Below, piece by piece: positions 8,243-15,086 of a DNA stretch of 64,000 nt. The notes under the pieces were generated by a model. The model saw only the letters and a list, made by a program, of their open reading frames with translations. It had not been told where the DNA came from and ran no database searches. A program made the position numbers and the translations under genes. Location: assembly GCF_014779665.1 (NCBI RefSeq), contig NZ_JACXYY010000009.1, forward strand, positions 62,001-126,000. The letters are read 5' to 3'. Every line of letters starts with the position of its first letter. The first letter of the stretch is position 1. The DNA comes from Nocardioides hwasunensis (GTDB lineage Bacteria > Actinomycetota > Actinomycetes > Propionibacteriales > Nocardioidaceae).

Positions 8243-9172
8243 GTGCCGCTGAGCTCCGAGTTGACGCTGGCATCCTCGCCGCGCGCCGCGGCCGACGCAC
8301 GACGGTGGGTGAGCGAGGTGTGTCGCCAGCTCGAGCGGTCCGACCTCGTCGAGTGCGCCGAGCTCGGGGTCTCCGAGCTCGTGGCCAACGCCATCCTGCA
8401 CGCCACCGCGCCGTTCAAGGTGCGCGTGCGAGGCACCGCGAGCCACCCCCGCATCGAGGTGGTCGACGGGTCCACCCACCCGCCCGTCCCACCGGCTCCG
8501 CGTGACGGCGACGACCTCGACCTGCTGCTGACCTTCGGTCGAGGGCTGGCCATGGTGGCCCAGTGCGCCGTGGCCTGGGGCGCGACGATCGAGCCGGACG
8601 GCAAGATCGTCTGGTTCGAGCCCTCCCCCGACATGGCCGACGCCGGCGACGCCGAGTGGGTCATCGACCACCAGGACGACCACAGCCCCGAGCCGACCAG
8701 CGACTCGGCCGTCGAGGTCAGGCTCCTCGCGCTCGACGTGGCCCTCTACGCCGGGCTGGACCGGCAGTACAACGAGCTGCGGCGCGAGCTGCGGCTCCTC
8801 TCCCTCTCGCACCAGTCCGACTACCCGCTGGCCGGCGACCTCACGTCGATGTTCGCGAGCTTCGAGCGCCAGTTCCCCGCCACCTACCGCGAGCAGCTCC
8901 TCGACGCCGAGGCCCGCGGCCTGCCCCGGGTCGACGTCACCTTCCCGATGATGCGCGAGTCGGCACCGATCCTGGTGACGATGACCGAGATGTTCGACGT
9001 GGCCGACGCGTTCTGCCGCGCAGAGAGGCTGCTCGCGATGGCGCGCACCGCACCCCAGCGCGGCCTGCACAACTGGATGCTCGGCGAGCTCATCCACCAG
9101 CTCGACGGCGCGAGCGCGCAGCCGTGGAGCGGCCACCCGAGCCCGAGCGCGTCGACCAGCCAGGTCGGGTGA
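8243..9172 (+). CDS. RsbW-like ATP-binding protein with unknown C-terminal domain
   Basis: A 309-residue cytoplasmic protein. Residues about 5-135 form a HATPase_c_2 domain like those of anti-sigma kinases: ELGVSELVANAILHA is the N-box and FGRGLAMVAQCA the G-box. The C-terminal 150 residues contain helical, charged segments (RQYNELRRELRLL) of no recognised family. GTG at 8243 is the start. Its stop overlaps the GTG of the first crcB by four bases, so translation is coupled. It may be a regulator of sigma-factor partner switching, but no anti-anti-sigma gene is adjacent. The pairing with fluoride channels is unexplained. Confidence 0.75.
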   Translation: MPLSSELTLASSPRAAADARRWVSEVCRQLERSDLVECAELGVSELVANAILHATAPFKVRVRGTASHPRIEVVDGSTHPPVPPAPRDGDDLDLLLTFGRGLAMVAQCAVAWGATIEPDGKIVWFEPSPDMADAGDAEWVIDHQDDHSPEPTSDSAVEVRLLALDVALYAGLDRQYNELRRELRLLSLSHQSDYPLAGDLTSMFASFERQFPATYREQLLDAEARGLPRVDVTFPMMRESAPILVTMTEMFDVADAFCRAERLLAMARTAPQRGLHNWMLGELIHQLDGASAQPWSGHPSPSASTSQVG

Positions 9173-9570
9173 GCGCTCGTCCGCTGCGCGGCGCCGACCT
9201 CCTCGTCGTGGCGGTCGGCGGCGCCGTCGGCGCGGTCCTGCGCTTCCTCATCGACAGCGCCGCACCCGATGCGCTCTTCCCCTGGCCGACCCTGGGGATC
9301 AACGTCGCGGGTGCCTTCGCGCTCGGAGCGCTGCCCGCGCTCGCCGTCGTACGCCGCTCGCACCGCGTCGCCGCGGCCCTGGGCCCGGGCGTCCTCGGCG
9401 GGTTCACCACGGTGTCGGCCTGGGCGGGGCAGGTCCGGGACCAGGCTGCCGGCGGCCATGTGGGCGTCGCCGGGACCTACCTCGCCGTCACCCTCGGCGC
9501 CGGGCTGCTCGCGGCCGCCATCGGCCGTCGAGTGGCGCACCGCCGCGAGCCCGACGGAGCATCGCGGTGA
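9169..9570 (+). CDS. crcB: Fluoride channel Fluc/CrcB, subunit 1
   Basis: A 133-residue four-helix membrane protein of the CrcB/Fluc family that exports fluoride by passive flow. Family motifs are visible: GGAVGAVLRF in helix 1, GINVAGAFALG in helix 2, and GVLGGFTTVSAW in the broken helix 3. GTG at 9169 overlaps the preceding stop. The adjacent second crcB suggests a heterodimeric channel, as in many Gram-positive genomes; functional Fluc is a dual-topology dimer. No fluoride riboswitch is visible in front of it. Confidence 0.9.
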   Translation: MSARPLRGADLLVVAVGGAVGAVLRFLIDSAAPDALFPWPTLGINVAGAFALGALPALAVVRRSHRVAAALGPGVLGGFTTVSAWAGQVRDQAAGGHVGVAGTYLAVTLGAGLLAAAIGRRVAHRREPDGASR

Positions 9571-9577
9571 GCACCCC

Positions 9578-9910
9578 ATGACCGCGCTGCTCGTCGCCGT
9601 CGGTGCCGCCGTCGGCGCGCCCCTGCGCTACGTCCTGGCACGGCTCGACGGCGGCTTCCCCACCGGCATGCTCGTGGTCAACGCGGTCGGGTCGGGGCTG
9701 TTCGGCCTCTTCGCCGCCCTCTCGCTGGACGAGGCGACCTGGGCGCTCCTGGGCACGGGCCTCTGCGGCGGCTTCACCTCGTTCTCGTCCTTCGCCGTGC
9801 AGGCGGTCGAGCGGTCACCTCGCGACGCCACGTCCTACGTCGTGGCCACCACCGTCGCGTCGATCGGCGCGTGCGCGATCGGCTGGTGGCTCGGAATCGC
9901 GATGGACTAG
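9578..9910 (+). CDS. crcB: Fluoride channel Fluc/CrcB, subunit 2
   Basis: A 110-residue CrcB paralogue, shorter than its neighbour. GAAVGAPLRYVLARL, MLVVNAVGSGLFG and TGLCGGFTSFSSFAVQ match helices 1 to 3, including the Phe-rich GGFTSFSSF selectivity segment. The ATG at 9578 lies 7 bp after the first crcB stop, so the two are cotranscribed and probably assemble together in the cytoplasmic membrane. Confidence 0.9.
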   Translation: MTALLVAVGAAVGAPLRYVLARLDGGFPTGMLVVNAVGSGLFGLFAALSLDEATWALLGTGLCGGFTSFSSFAVQAVERSPRDATSYVVATTVASIGACAIGWWLGIAMD

Positions 9911-9956
9911 GCCAGTTCGGAAGTAAAATTTTGGACGCTTGTCAAGCAACCGTTGT

Positions 9957-10310
9957 CTAACCCCAGCCGAGCTCGTGGAGACGCTGGTCGTCGAGCCCGA
10001 AGTGGTGCGCGACCTCGTGGACGACGGTGATCCGGACCTCCTCCTCGAGGTGCTCCTCGGTGTCGGCCATGTCGAGCAGCGGGCCCCGGAACAGCAGGAT
10101 CCGATCCGGGAGCATGCCGGCGTGGTTGGCCTGACGCTCGGTGAGCGCGAGGCCGTCGTAGAGCCCGAGCAGGTCGGGATCCTCCGGCGGCGCCTCCGCC
10201 TCCACCAGCACCACGACGTTCTCGACCAGCGCGGCCAGGTCACGGGGAAGGTCGTCGAGGGCGCGCTCCACCATCGCGTCGAAAGCGGCTGGATCCAGGT
10301 CGATCGGCAT
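9957..10310 (-). CDS. Zincin-like metallopeptidase family protein
   Basis: A 117-residue protein of the small zincin-like (DUF1025) family. The zinc-binding motif HEVAHHFGLDD lies near residues 98-108, with HExxH and the downstream Asp intact. Substrates are unknown for the family. The ATG at 10310 (MPIDLDPAAF) matches the usual N-terminus; an in-frame GTG farther upstream has no conserved sequence behind it. The gene converges with crcB across 46 bp. Confidence 0.88.
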   Translation of the reverse strand: MPIDLDPAAFDAMVERALDDLPRDLAALVENVVVLVEAEAPPEDPDLLGLYDGLALTERQANHAGMLPDRILLFRGPLLDMADTEEHLEEEVRITVVHEVAHHFGLDDQRLHELGWG

Positions 10311-10378
10311 GGGCCCCAGCGTAGGGAGCCGCAAGAAATGCGGACTTTCAGGCGAAATCGCACCAGGCTGCCGCAACA

Positions 10379-10417
10379 GCAGAGGAGCCACAGGTCGGTG
10401 ACCTGTGGCTCCTCTGC
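10379..10417 (-). terminator. Hairpin downstream of tRNA-Asp
   Basis: A perfect 18-bp stem with a 3-nt loop (arms begin GCAGAGGAGCC and end GGCTCCTCTGC). It lies 9 nt past the 3' end of tRNA-Asp on the transcribed strand and is the likely terminator of the tRNA-Glu/tRNA-Asp transcript. Confidence 0.8.
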
Positions 10418-10426
10418 ATGACTCTG

Positions 10427-10500
10427 CGACCCCGACGGGACTCGAACCCGCGGCCTCCGCCGTGACAGGGCGGCGCGCTAACCAACTGCGCTACGGGGCC
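10427..10500 (-). tRNA. tRNA-Asp (GTC)
   Basis: On the minus strand, acceptor GGCCCCG/CGGGGTC, D-stem GCGC/GCGC, anticodon stem CCGCC/GGCGG around CTGTCAC (anticodon GTC) and T-stem GCGGG/CCCGT fold normally. The discriminator base is G and a full CCA is not encoded. Confidence 0.95.
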
Positions 10501-10582
10501 TGGTGTGTTGCTGGTGAAGCGGTGGAACTCTAACCCATGCCCATCGGTGACACCCAATCGGCATCCACCGGCGAGCCGGTCG

Positions 10583-10655
10583 CACCCCCAACCGGATTCG
10601 AACCGGCGCTACCGCCGTGAAAGGGCGGGGTCCTGGGCCGCTAGACGATGGGGGC
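10583..10655 (-). tRNA. tRNA-Glu (TTC)
   Basis: On the minus strand, acceptor GCCCCCA/TGGGGGT, D-stem GTC/GAC, anticodon stem CCGCC/GGCGG around CTTTCAC (anticodon TTC) and T-stem GCCGG/CCGGT with TTCGAAT fold normally. It lies 82 nt upstream of tRNA-Asp and is probably cotranscribed with it. Confidence 0.95.
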
Positions 10656-10792
10656 CAGGTCGACCGGTGCGGGCCCGGCCAGCCGAGGCCCAGCATAGGG
10701 CCAGGCGTCGCCACGCTCCCAACTCACCCGTGGGGGACGAACGTGCGGCGTGTCACTTGCGAGACGATGCGTGCTTTACCGTCCACCTTTAC

Positions 10793-10798
10793 TAATCT
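10793..10798 (+). promoter_or_regulatory. Probable -10 element of a leaderless transcript
   Basis: TAATCT ends 6 nt before the response-regulator ATG at 10805, which places the expected transcription start at or next to the start codon. No ribosome-binding site precedes that ATG, consistent with a leaderless mRNA. No clear -35 hexamer is seen. Confidence 0.45.
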
Positions 10799-10804
10799 TG
10801 ACCC

Positions 10805-11197
10805 ATGAGCGAGCCGGCTCGACAACTCAGCTTCCTCGTCGTCGACGACAACGAGGACATCCGCGACGTCTTCTGCCGGCTGGTCGAGCGGGCGGGCCAC
10901 AAGGCCGCCACAGCCGCCGACGGCCAGGAGGCCGTCGACACACTGCAGGTCGAGACCTTCGACGTCATGCTGCTCGACCTGACCATGCCACGTATGAACG
11001 GAGTCGACGTCGTGCGCTGGCTCCGGTCCCATCCCGACGTCGCGCCGGACCTCAAGATCGTGGTCATCAGTGCCTGGGCCGGGGAGCATCGAGCGGTGCT
11101 CCAGGAGCTAGGAATTGTCACGGTCATGCAGAAGCCGCTGCGGATTCAGCAATTGACTGATCTTATTAGCGAGACACTGCGCGACACGGAGTTCTGA
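10805..11197 (+). CDS. Stand-alone response regulator receiver
   Basis: A 130-residue CheY-like receiver without an output domain. The acidic pocket D14/D15, phosphoacceptor D58 (in VMLLDLTMP), S89 and K110 (in MQKPL) are all present, so it should be phosphorylatable. With no DNA-binding domain it would act by protein contact or as a phosphorelay intermediate. The nearest kinase is the GAF histidine kinase 1.4 kb downstream on the same strand, with the peptide and P450 genes between them. The start appears leaderless. Confidence 0.9.
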   Translation: MSEPARQLSFLVVDDNEDIRDVFCRLVERAGHKAATAADGQEAVDTLQVETFDVMLLDLTMPRMNGVDVVRWLRSHPDVAPDLKIVVISAWAGEHRAVLQELGIVTVMQKPLRIQQLTDLISETLRDTEF

Positions 11198-11227
11198 ACC
11201 CGTCCCTGAAAGCACCATCTGGGTACT

Positions 11228-11252
11228 GGACTCCGTGACGCAACCGGAGTCC
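11228..11252. repeat. Inverted repeat after the response regulator
   Basis: GGACTCCG and CGGAGTCC form a perfect 8-bp inverted repeat with a 9-nt spacer, 31 nt after the response-regulator stop. It could be a weak terminator or an operator for the downstream peptide-P450-kinase genes; no T tract is present. Confidence 0.5.
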
Positions 11253-11302
11253 GCGACCGAACCCTGAAGCTTCACGGGACCGGCCTTCGGTGGGTGTCAC
11301 CC

Positions 11303-11322
11303 GCACGCCTCCCCTGGCGTGC
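11303..11322 (+). promoter_or_regulatory. Stem-loop in the leader of the small peptide gene
   Basis: GCACGCC and GGCGTGC pair perfectly around a TCCCCT loop. The pyrimidine loop resembles an anti-ribosome-binding sequence, and the peptide's GGAG lies 16 nt downstream. It may influence translation of the peptide; this is inference from position only. Confidence 0.4.
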
Positions 11323-11349
11323 ATCAACCCAACCCCCTGGAGAAGAATC

Positions 11350-11445
11350 ATGATGAACCGCATCCGCACCCGCATCGAGTCCAAGCGCAACGCCGTCGCC
11401 ATGCAGGCCATCTACGCCTGGCGTCCGGCCCCGCCGCGCGGCTGA
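11350..11445 (+). CDS. Small basic peptide (31 aa), candidate P450 substrate
   Basis: No family is recognised. A GGAGAAG ribosome-binding sequence lies 7 nt before ATG at 11350; a second ATG follows directly, giving a 30-aa alternative. The N-terminal part is basic and helical (NRIRTRIESKRNAV), like a leader. The C-terminal part carries the only aromatic residues, Y22 and W24, as IYAWRPAPPRG. The stop is 35 bp before the P450 start. Short peptides with a Tyr-x-His or Tyr-x-Trp motif directly upstream of a P450 are the substrates of biarylitide-type crosslinking P450s, so a ribosomally made, P450-modified peptide is a reasonable hypothesis. No protease or exporter is adjacent. A regulatory leader peptide is the alternative. 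Confidence 0.6.
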   Translation: MMNRIRTRIESKRNAVAMQAIYAWRPAPPRG

Positions 11446-11452
11446 CTGCTGC

Positions 11453-11489
11453 GTGACTCACCACCAGTGACTCACTCGCAGTGATGCAC
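11453..11489 (+). repeat. Three 9-bp units at 14-bp spacing
   Basis: GTGACTCAC at 11453 and 11467 and the variant GTGATGCAC at 11481 recur every 14 bp between the peptide stop and the P450 start. The third copy overlaps the proposed P450 start. They could be binding sites or a local duplication. Confidence 0.5.
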
Positions 11490-12587
11490 ATGGACAGCGT
11501 CGAGTCGGCCGGCGGCCGGCTCGGCGCTGTCCTCTCATCGTCAGGACCCGGGATGGTTCGGCTGGACGGCCACGGCCCCTGGCTGGCGTCCACGCCGGAC
11601 CTCGTGAAGCAGGTGCTGACCGACCCCGACCGGTTCGACTTCCCGGGGGACGTCAGTCGCAGCGGCGACCTGTCCGGCAGCGTCGGGGACACCCGCTCCG
11701 GCCACACCGTGTTCGCCCCACTCACCCCCGACCGGGTGGCGCTCGGCAGCGAGACCTTCGACGAGCAGTGGCAGAGAGCAGTCGAGGCCCATCCGGCCGA
11801 TCACGTCTCGTTCGACGCGATGGAGCTCCTGCGACGTCCGGTGGCACGGTCGACGACCGCCGCTGTCCTCCCCGCCATCGACGAGCAGCAGCGCAACGCG
11901 ATCGGTGACCTGGTCCTCGGCTGGATCGACGCGCTGGGACCCGTGATCTCGTCGCGACGTCCCCCCAGGCGCTGGAGCCGTCGGCGCCGAGGCGAGACCA
12001 GGGCCCGCCTGGCACTCGAGGCGGCCCTCGACGGACTGCCCGGTCGCGGCCAGTCCGCCGCAGAGCTGTCGGCCATGCTCGCGGCGGGCATCCAGGTCCC
12101 CATCGCCGCCGGAGCGTTCTTGCTGGCCTGGCTCGGCAGCCACGAGGGTGGTGATGTCGACCCCGTCCACGTGGCCTGGGAGACGATCCGGCTGACACCG
12201 CCGACATGGATCACGGCTCGCGTCACGAGCAGGCTCGTGGAGCTCGGGGGGCAGGAGGTGCCTGCCAACAGCCTGGTCCTGGTGAGCCCGTTGCTGCTCG
12301 GCCGCCATCCCGATCTCGTGCCCGGCGATCCGGAGACGATCACGCACTTCGACCCTGATCGTTGGCGAGCGGAGGGTCGTCGGCCGGGAGCCTGGCTCCC
12401 CTTCGGCGCGGGGCCACACGCCTGCCCCGGACGCAACCTGGGGATGGCGCAGCTGGTGAGCCTCGCCCGCTGGGGTCTGGGTCGGGAGATCATCTTGAGT
12501 GAACCAGCGACAATCGACCAGAGTCGGGGCATCTTTCCGTCCCCGTGTCGCTTCACAGCTGCACCTAGAAGGGAGCCGCCCACGTGA
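11481..12587 (+). CDS. Cytochrome P450, atypical
   Basis: A 368-residue soluble P450, about 30 residues shorter than usual. The heme-thiolate loop PFGAGPHACPG gives C315 as axial ligand, and the ExxR pair is E234/R237 in WETIR. The I-helix segment AAGIQVP (201-207) lacks the usual acidic residue and threonine of AGxD/ET, so oxygen activation may differ from a standard monooxygenase. Residues 158-175 form an Arg-rich insert. The GTG/ATG starts at 11481-11490 have no ribosome-binding site; ATG at 11553, with AGGA 6 nt upstream, is an alternative. The stop overlaps the kinase GTG by four bases. Peptide crosslinking is inferred from the neighbouring 31-aa gene; no ferredoxin gene is near. Confidence 0.85.
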   Translation: MMHMDSVESAGGRLGAVLSSSGPGMVRLDGHGPWLASTPDLVKQVLTDPDRFDFPGDVSRSGDLSGSVGDTRSGHTVFAPLTPDRVALGSETFDEQWQRAVEAHPADHVSFDAMELLRRPVARSTTAAVLPAIDEQQRNAIGDLVLGWIDALGPVISSRRPPRRWSRRRRGETRARLALEAALDGLPGRGQSAAELSAMLAAGIQVPIAAGAFLLAWLGSHEGGDVDPVHVAWETIRLTPPTWITARVTSRLVELGGQEVPANSLVLVSPLLLGRHPDLVPGDPETITHFDPDRWRAEGRRPGAWLPFGAGPHACPGRNLGMAQLVSLARWGLGREIILSEPATIDQSRGIFPSPCRFTAAPRREPPT

Positions 12588-13918
12588 TCGAGCGCGCCTC
12601 CCTCCAGGACTCGTCACGCGGTGGGCCGGTGTCCACGGCGGCAGCAGCCCTCACTCGCGCGATGTTGAGCGGCGACATGAGCGTCGCGGAGGGCCTCAAC
12701 CGGACAGCCGAGCACCTCTTGGCCAGCTCGCGCGCCGAAGTGGTCGTCTGCGCGCTGACCAGCTTCGCGCCAGAGGATGACGCCGGTTGGGCGAGGTTGG
12801 GCGGACGAGCGTGGTTGCGCGAGTGGACCCGCCCTGAATCGACGCTCCACATCCTGCCGCCGCCGGGCGCGGGCCCGGAGGCGGCGCTGACGATGCCGTG
12901 GATCTCCCAGCTCGCTCGTCGCGACGTGACCGTGCTGGTCGACAGCTTCCTCCTGCCGGAGGAGGCTGCGCAGGACCGACTCGAGCTCGATCGCATCGAC
13001 GTCCGAAGCCTGATCGGTGCGACCTTCCACTCCCACGGTGAGATGTTCGGCAGCCTCTCTGTCGGCTCCAGCACGCCCGGCACGTGGTCGGAAGAGCTGG
13101 TGGAGGACATCCGACTGCTGGTGGCGGGCCTCACCTCGCGCATGCTGTTCGAGAGCTCGCGACGTGCGATGGCCGAGGCCATCGAGACGGGGGCCGAGGC
13201 GCAGCTCGCCTACCAGCAGTTCTTCGGCGCCGTGGGCCACGAGCTCCGCACCCCGCTGGCAGCGGTGCTGGGCTACACCGAGGTCCTCCTCGACGACGCC
13301 GAGCACGGCACCCCCGAGCTCGTCGCCAAGGGGATGCTGCGCGACGGCCCCGTCGTCGTCCGCGCCTGCGAGCAGCTGCTCTCGGTCGTCGACAGCCTCC
13401 TCGGCGCCGGCCGCACCCTCTCCGAGGACGAGACCCGCCAGGACCTCAACGTCGCCGAGGCCGTCGCCGACGTCGTCCACTGGCACCGCACCCCAGCACG
13501 CACCGCAGGCGTCCGCGTGGTCGACGAGGTCGACCCCGACCTGACCGTCTGGGGCCACCAGGCCGGCGTACGCCAGGTGCTGACCAGCCTGCTCAGCAAC
13601 GCCATCACCCACCACCACCACGGTGGGGGCACCGTGCACCTCTCCACCCGACGCCTGCTCGGCGAGAGCGGACGACCCATGGTGCGCATCATCGTCCGCG
13701 ACGACGGCCCCGGACTCACCCCCGAGCAGATGCAGCACGTCTTCGAGCCCTTCGTGCGCTACGCCGAGCGCGACACCAAGGGCAGCGGACTGGGCCTGTC
13801 GATCTCACGCACCATCGCCGAACGAGACGGCGGCGCCGTACGCGGCGAGTCCACCCCCGGGTCAGGATCCTCGTTCTGGCTCGAACTGCCGGAGGACGGC
13901 TCCGCCGACCGCTCCTAG
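12584..13918 (+). CDS. Cytoplasmic GAF-domain sensor histidine kinase
   Basis: A 444-residue kinase without membrane segments. Residues about 20-195 form a GAF-like sensor domain, followed by the dimerisation/phosphoacceptor helix with GHELRTPL (H219), then a HATPase_c domain with N-box LLSNAITH, G1 DDGPGL and G2 GSGLGLS. The GTG at 12584 overlaps the P450 stop by four bases and has GGGAG inside the P450 gene, so the two proteins are made together. The upstream receiver protein is the likely phosphotransfer partner. A small molecule or modified peptide could bind the GAF domain; its ligand cannot be read from sequence. Confidence 0.9.
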   Translation: MIERASLQDSSRGGPVSTAAAALTRAMLSGDMSVAEGLNRTAEHLLASSRAEVVVCALTSFAPEDDAGWARLGGRAWLREWTRPESTLHILPPPGAGPEAALTMPWISQLARRDVTVLVDSFLLPEEAAQDRLELDRIDVRSLIGATFHSHGEMFGSLSVGSSTPGTWSEELVEDIRLLVAGLTSRMLFESSRRAMAEAIETGAEAQLAYQQFFGAVGHELRTPLAAVLGYTEVLLDDAEHGTPELVAKGMLRDGPVVVRACEQLLSVVDSLLGAGRTLSEDETRQDLNVAEAVADVVHWHRTPARTAGVRVVDEVDPDLTVWGHQAGVRQVLTSLLSNAITHHHHGGGTVHLSTRRLLGESGRPMVRIIVRDDGPGLTPEQMQHVFEPFVRYAERDTKGSGLGLSISRTIAERDGGAVRGESTPGSGSSFWLELPEDGSADRS

Positions 13919-13971
13919 GCGCGGGTCGATTCCGTGACTGCTCAAGCGGTCATGTAGCATTTGGCGCGCTT

Positions 13972-14045
13972 GGGCAGGTAGCTCAGTTGGTACGAGCGAT
14001 CGCCTGAAAAGTGATAGGTCGGCGGTTCGACCCCGCCCCTGCCCA
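13972..14045 (+). tRNA. tRNA-Phe (GAA)
   Basis: Acceptor GGGCAGG/CCTGCCC, D-stem GCTC/GAGC, anticodon stem ATCGC/GTGAT around CTGAAAA (anticodon GAA) and T-stem GGCGG/CCGCC with TTCGACC fold completely; discriminator A. It lies 53 bp after the histidine kinase gene. Confidence 0.95.
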
Positions 14046-14053
14046 CAAGCGAC

Positions 14054-14088
14054 GAAGGGCCCCGATCACGTCCCGATCGGGGCCCTTC
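14054..14088. terminator. Terminator between tRNA-Phe and pstB
   Basis: GAAGGGCCCCGATC and GATCGGGGCCCTTC form a perfect 14-bp stem around a 7-nt loop, 8 nt after tRNA-Phe and 46 nt before the end of convergent pstB. It can stop transcription from both sides. Confidence 0.85.
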
Positions 14089-14134
14089 CGCGACCCTGCC
14101 CGACCCTGCCGGGCTGCCGCACGCGTCGAACAGG

Positions 14135-14971
14135 TCAGCCGAAGCGCCCGTTCACGTAGTCGGACGTGCGCTCGTCGCGCGGGCTGCTGAACATCGCCTC
14201 GGTGTCGCCGTGCTCGACGATCACGCCGGGGGTGCCCTGCGAGGCGAGGAAGAAGGCGCAGGTGTCGGAGACCCGCGCGGCCTGCTGCATGTTGTGGGTG
14301 ACGATGACGATCGTGACCTGCTCGGCCAGGTCCTTCATGGTCTCCTCGATCACGCGGGTCGAGGTCGGGTCGAGGGCCGAGCACGGCTCGTCCATGAGGA
14401 GCACGCGCGGCTTGATCGCCAGCGAGCGCGCGATGCACAGGCGCTGCTGCTGCCCGCCGGACAACCCGCCACCGGGGCTGTCGAGCCGGTCCTTGACCTC
14501 CTTCCAGAGCCCACCACGCACGAGGCACTCCTCGACGAGCTGCTCCTTGGCCGACTTGTTCATCCGGGTGCCGGTCAGGCGCAGCCCGGCGATCACGTTC
14601 TCCCGGATCGACATCGCGGGGAAGGGGTTGGGCTTCTGGAACACCATGCCGATGTTGCGGCGGGCGTCGGTGAGCTTGCGCTGCGGGTCGTAGATGTCCT
14701 CGCCGTCCAGCAGCACCTCGCCTGCGAGCGCCGCCGAGGGCACCAGCTCGTGCATGCGGTTGAGGATCCGCAGGAACGTGGACTTGCCGCAGCCGGACGG
14801 CCCGATCAGGGCGGTGATGCCCGAGGCGGGCATGGTCAGCGAGACCCGGTCCAGCACCTGGCGGGCGCCGAACCATGCGGTGATGTCGCGGGCCTCGAGG
14901 GTCGCGGGGCCGGTGCCCGCCTCGGCGTACGACGACGGGGTGGCGGTGACGGGAAGCGTGGACTGGGTCAT
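14135..14971 (-). CDS. pstB: Phosphate ABC transporter ATPase
   Basis: A 278-residue ABC ATPase that powers high-affinity phosphate uptake by PstSCA. Walker A GPSGCGKST is near residues 57-65, the signature LSGGQQQRL near 170, Walker B LLMDEPCSALDPTS near 190, and the H-loop VTHNMQ near 224. The Pst-specific block between Walker A and the signature (FQKPNPFPAMSIRENV) is present. It is the last gene of the locus, 115 bp after the Ig-domain binding protein and about 7 kb from pstA, an unusual separation. No phoU follows. Confidence 0.96.
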   Translation of the reverse strand: MTQSTLPVTATPSSYAEAGTGPATLEARDITAWFGARQVLDRVSLTMPASGITALIGPSGCGKSTFLRILNRMHELVPSAALAGEVLLDGEDIYDPQRKLTDARRNIGMVFQKPNPFPAMSIRENVIAGLRLTGTRMNKSAKEQLVEECLVRGGLWKEVKDRLDSPGGGLSGGQQQRLCIARSLAIKPRVLLMDEPCSALDPTSTRVIEETMKDLAEQVTIVIVTHNMQQAARVSDTCAFFLASQGTPGVIVEHGDTEAMFSSPRDERTSDYVNGRFG

Positions 14972-15086
14972 GGCGGGTCTACTTCTCGGATCGGGGGTGC
15001 GGCGTGCGGACAGGGAGGAGGCGGGCGGCCGTCAGCGAGCCGCCCGCCTCCGGTTCTGGGTGGAGCCGGTCAGACGGAGCGGGCGA

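Noticed and set aside
9100..9200. Fluoride riboswitch in front of crcB
   Set aside because: The first crcB start is inside the end of the preceding coding region and the characteristic crcB motif is not visible upstream.
9921..9960. AT-rich stretch with TTGACA on the minus strand
   Set aside because: It lies between the ends of two convergent genes; the distance to any -10-like sequence is too short and it would read antisense into crcB.
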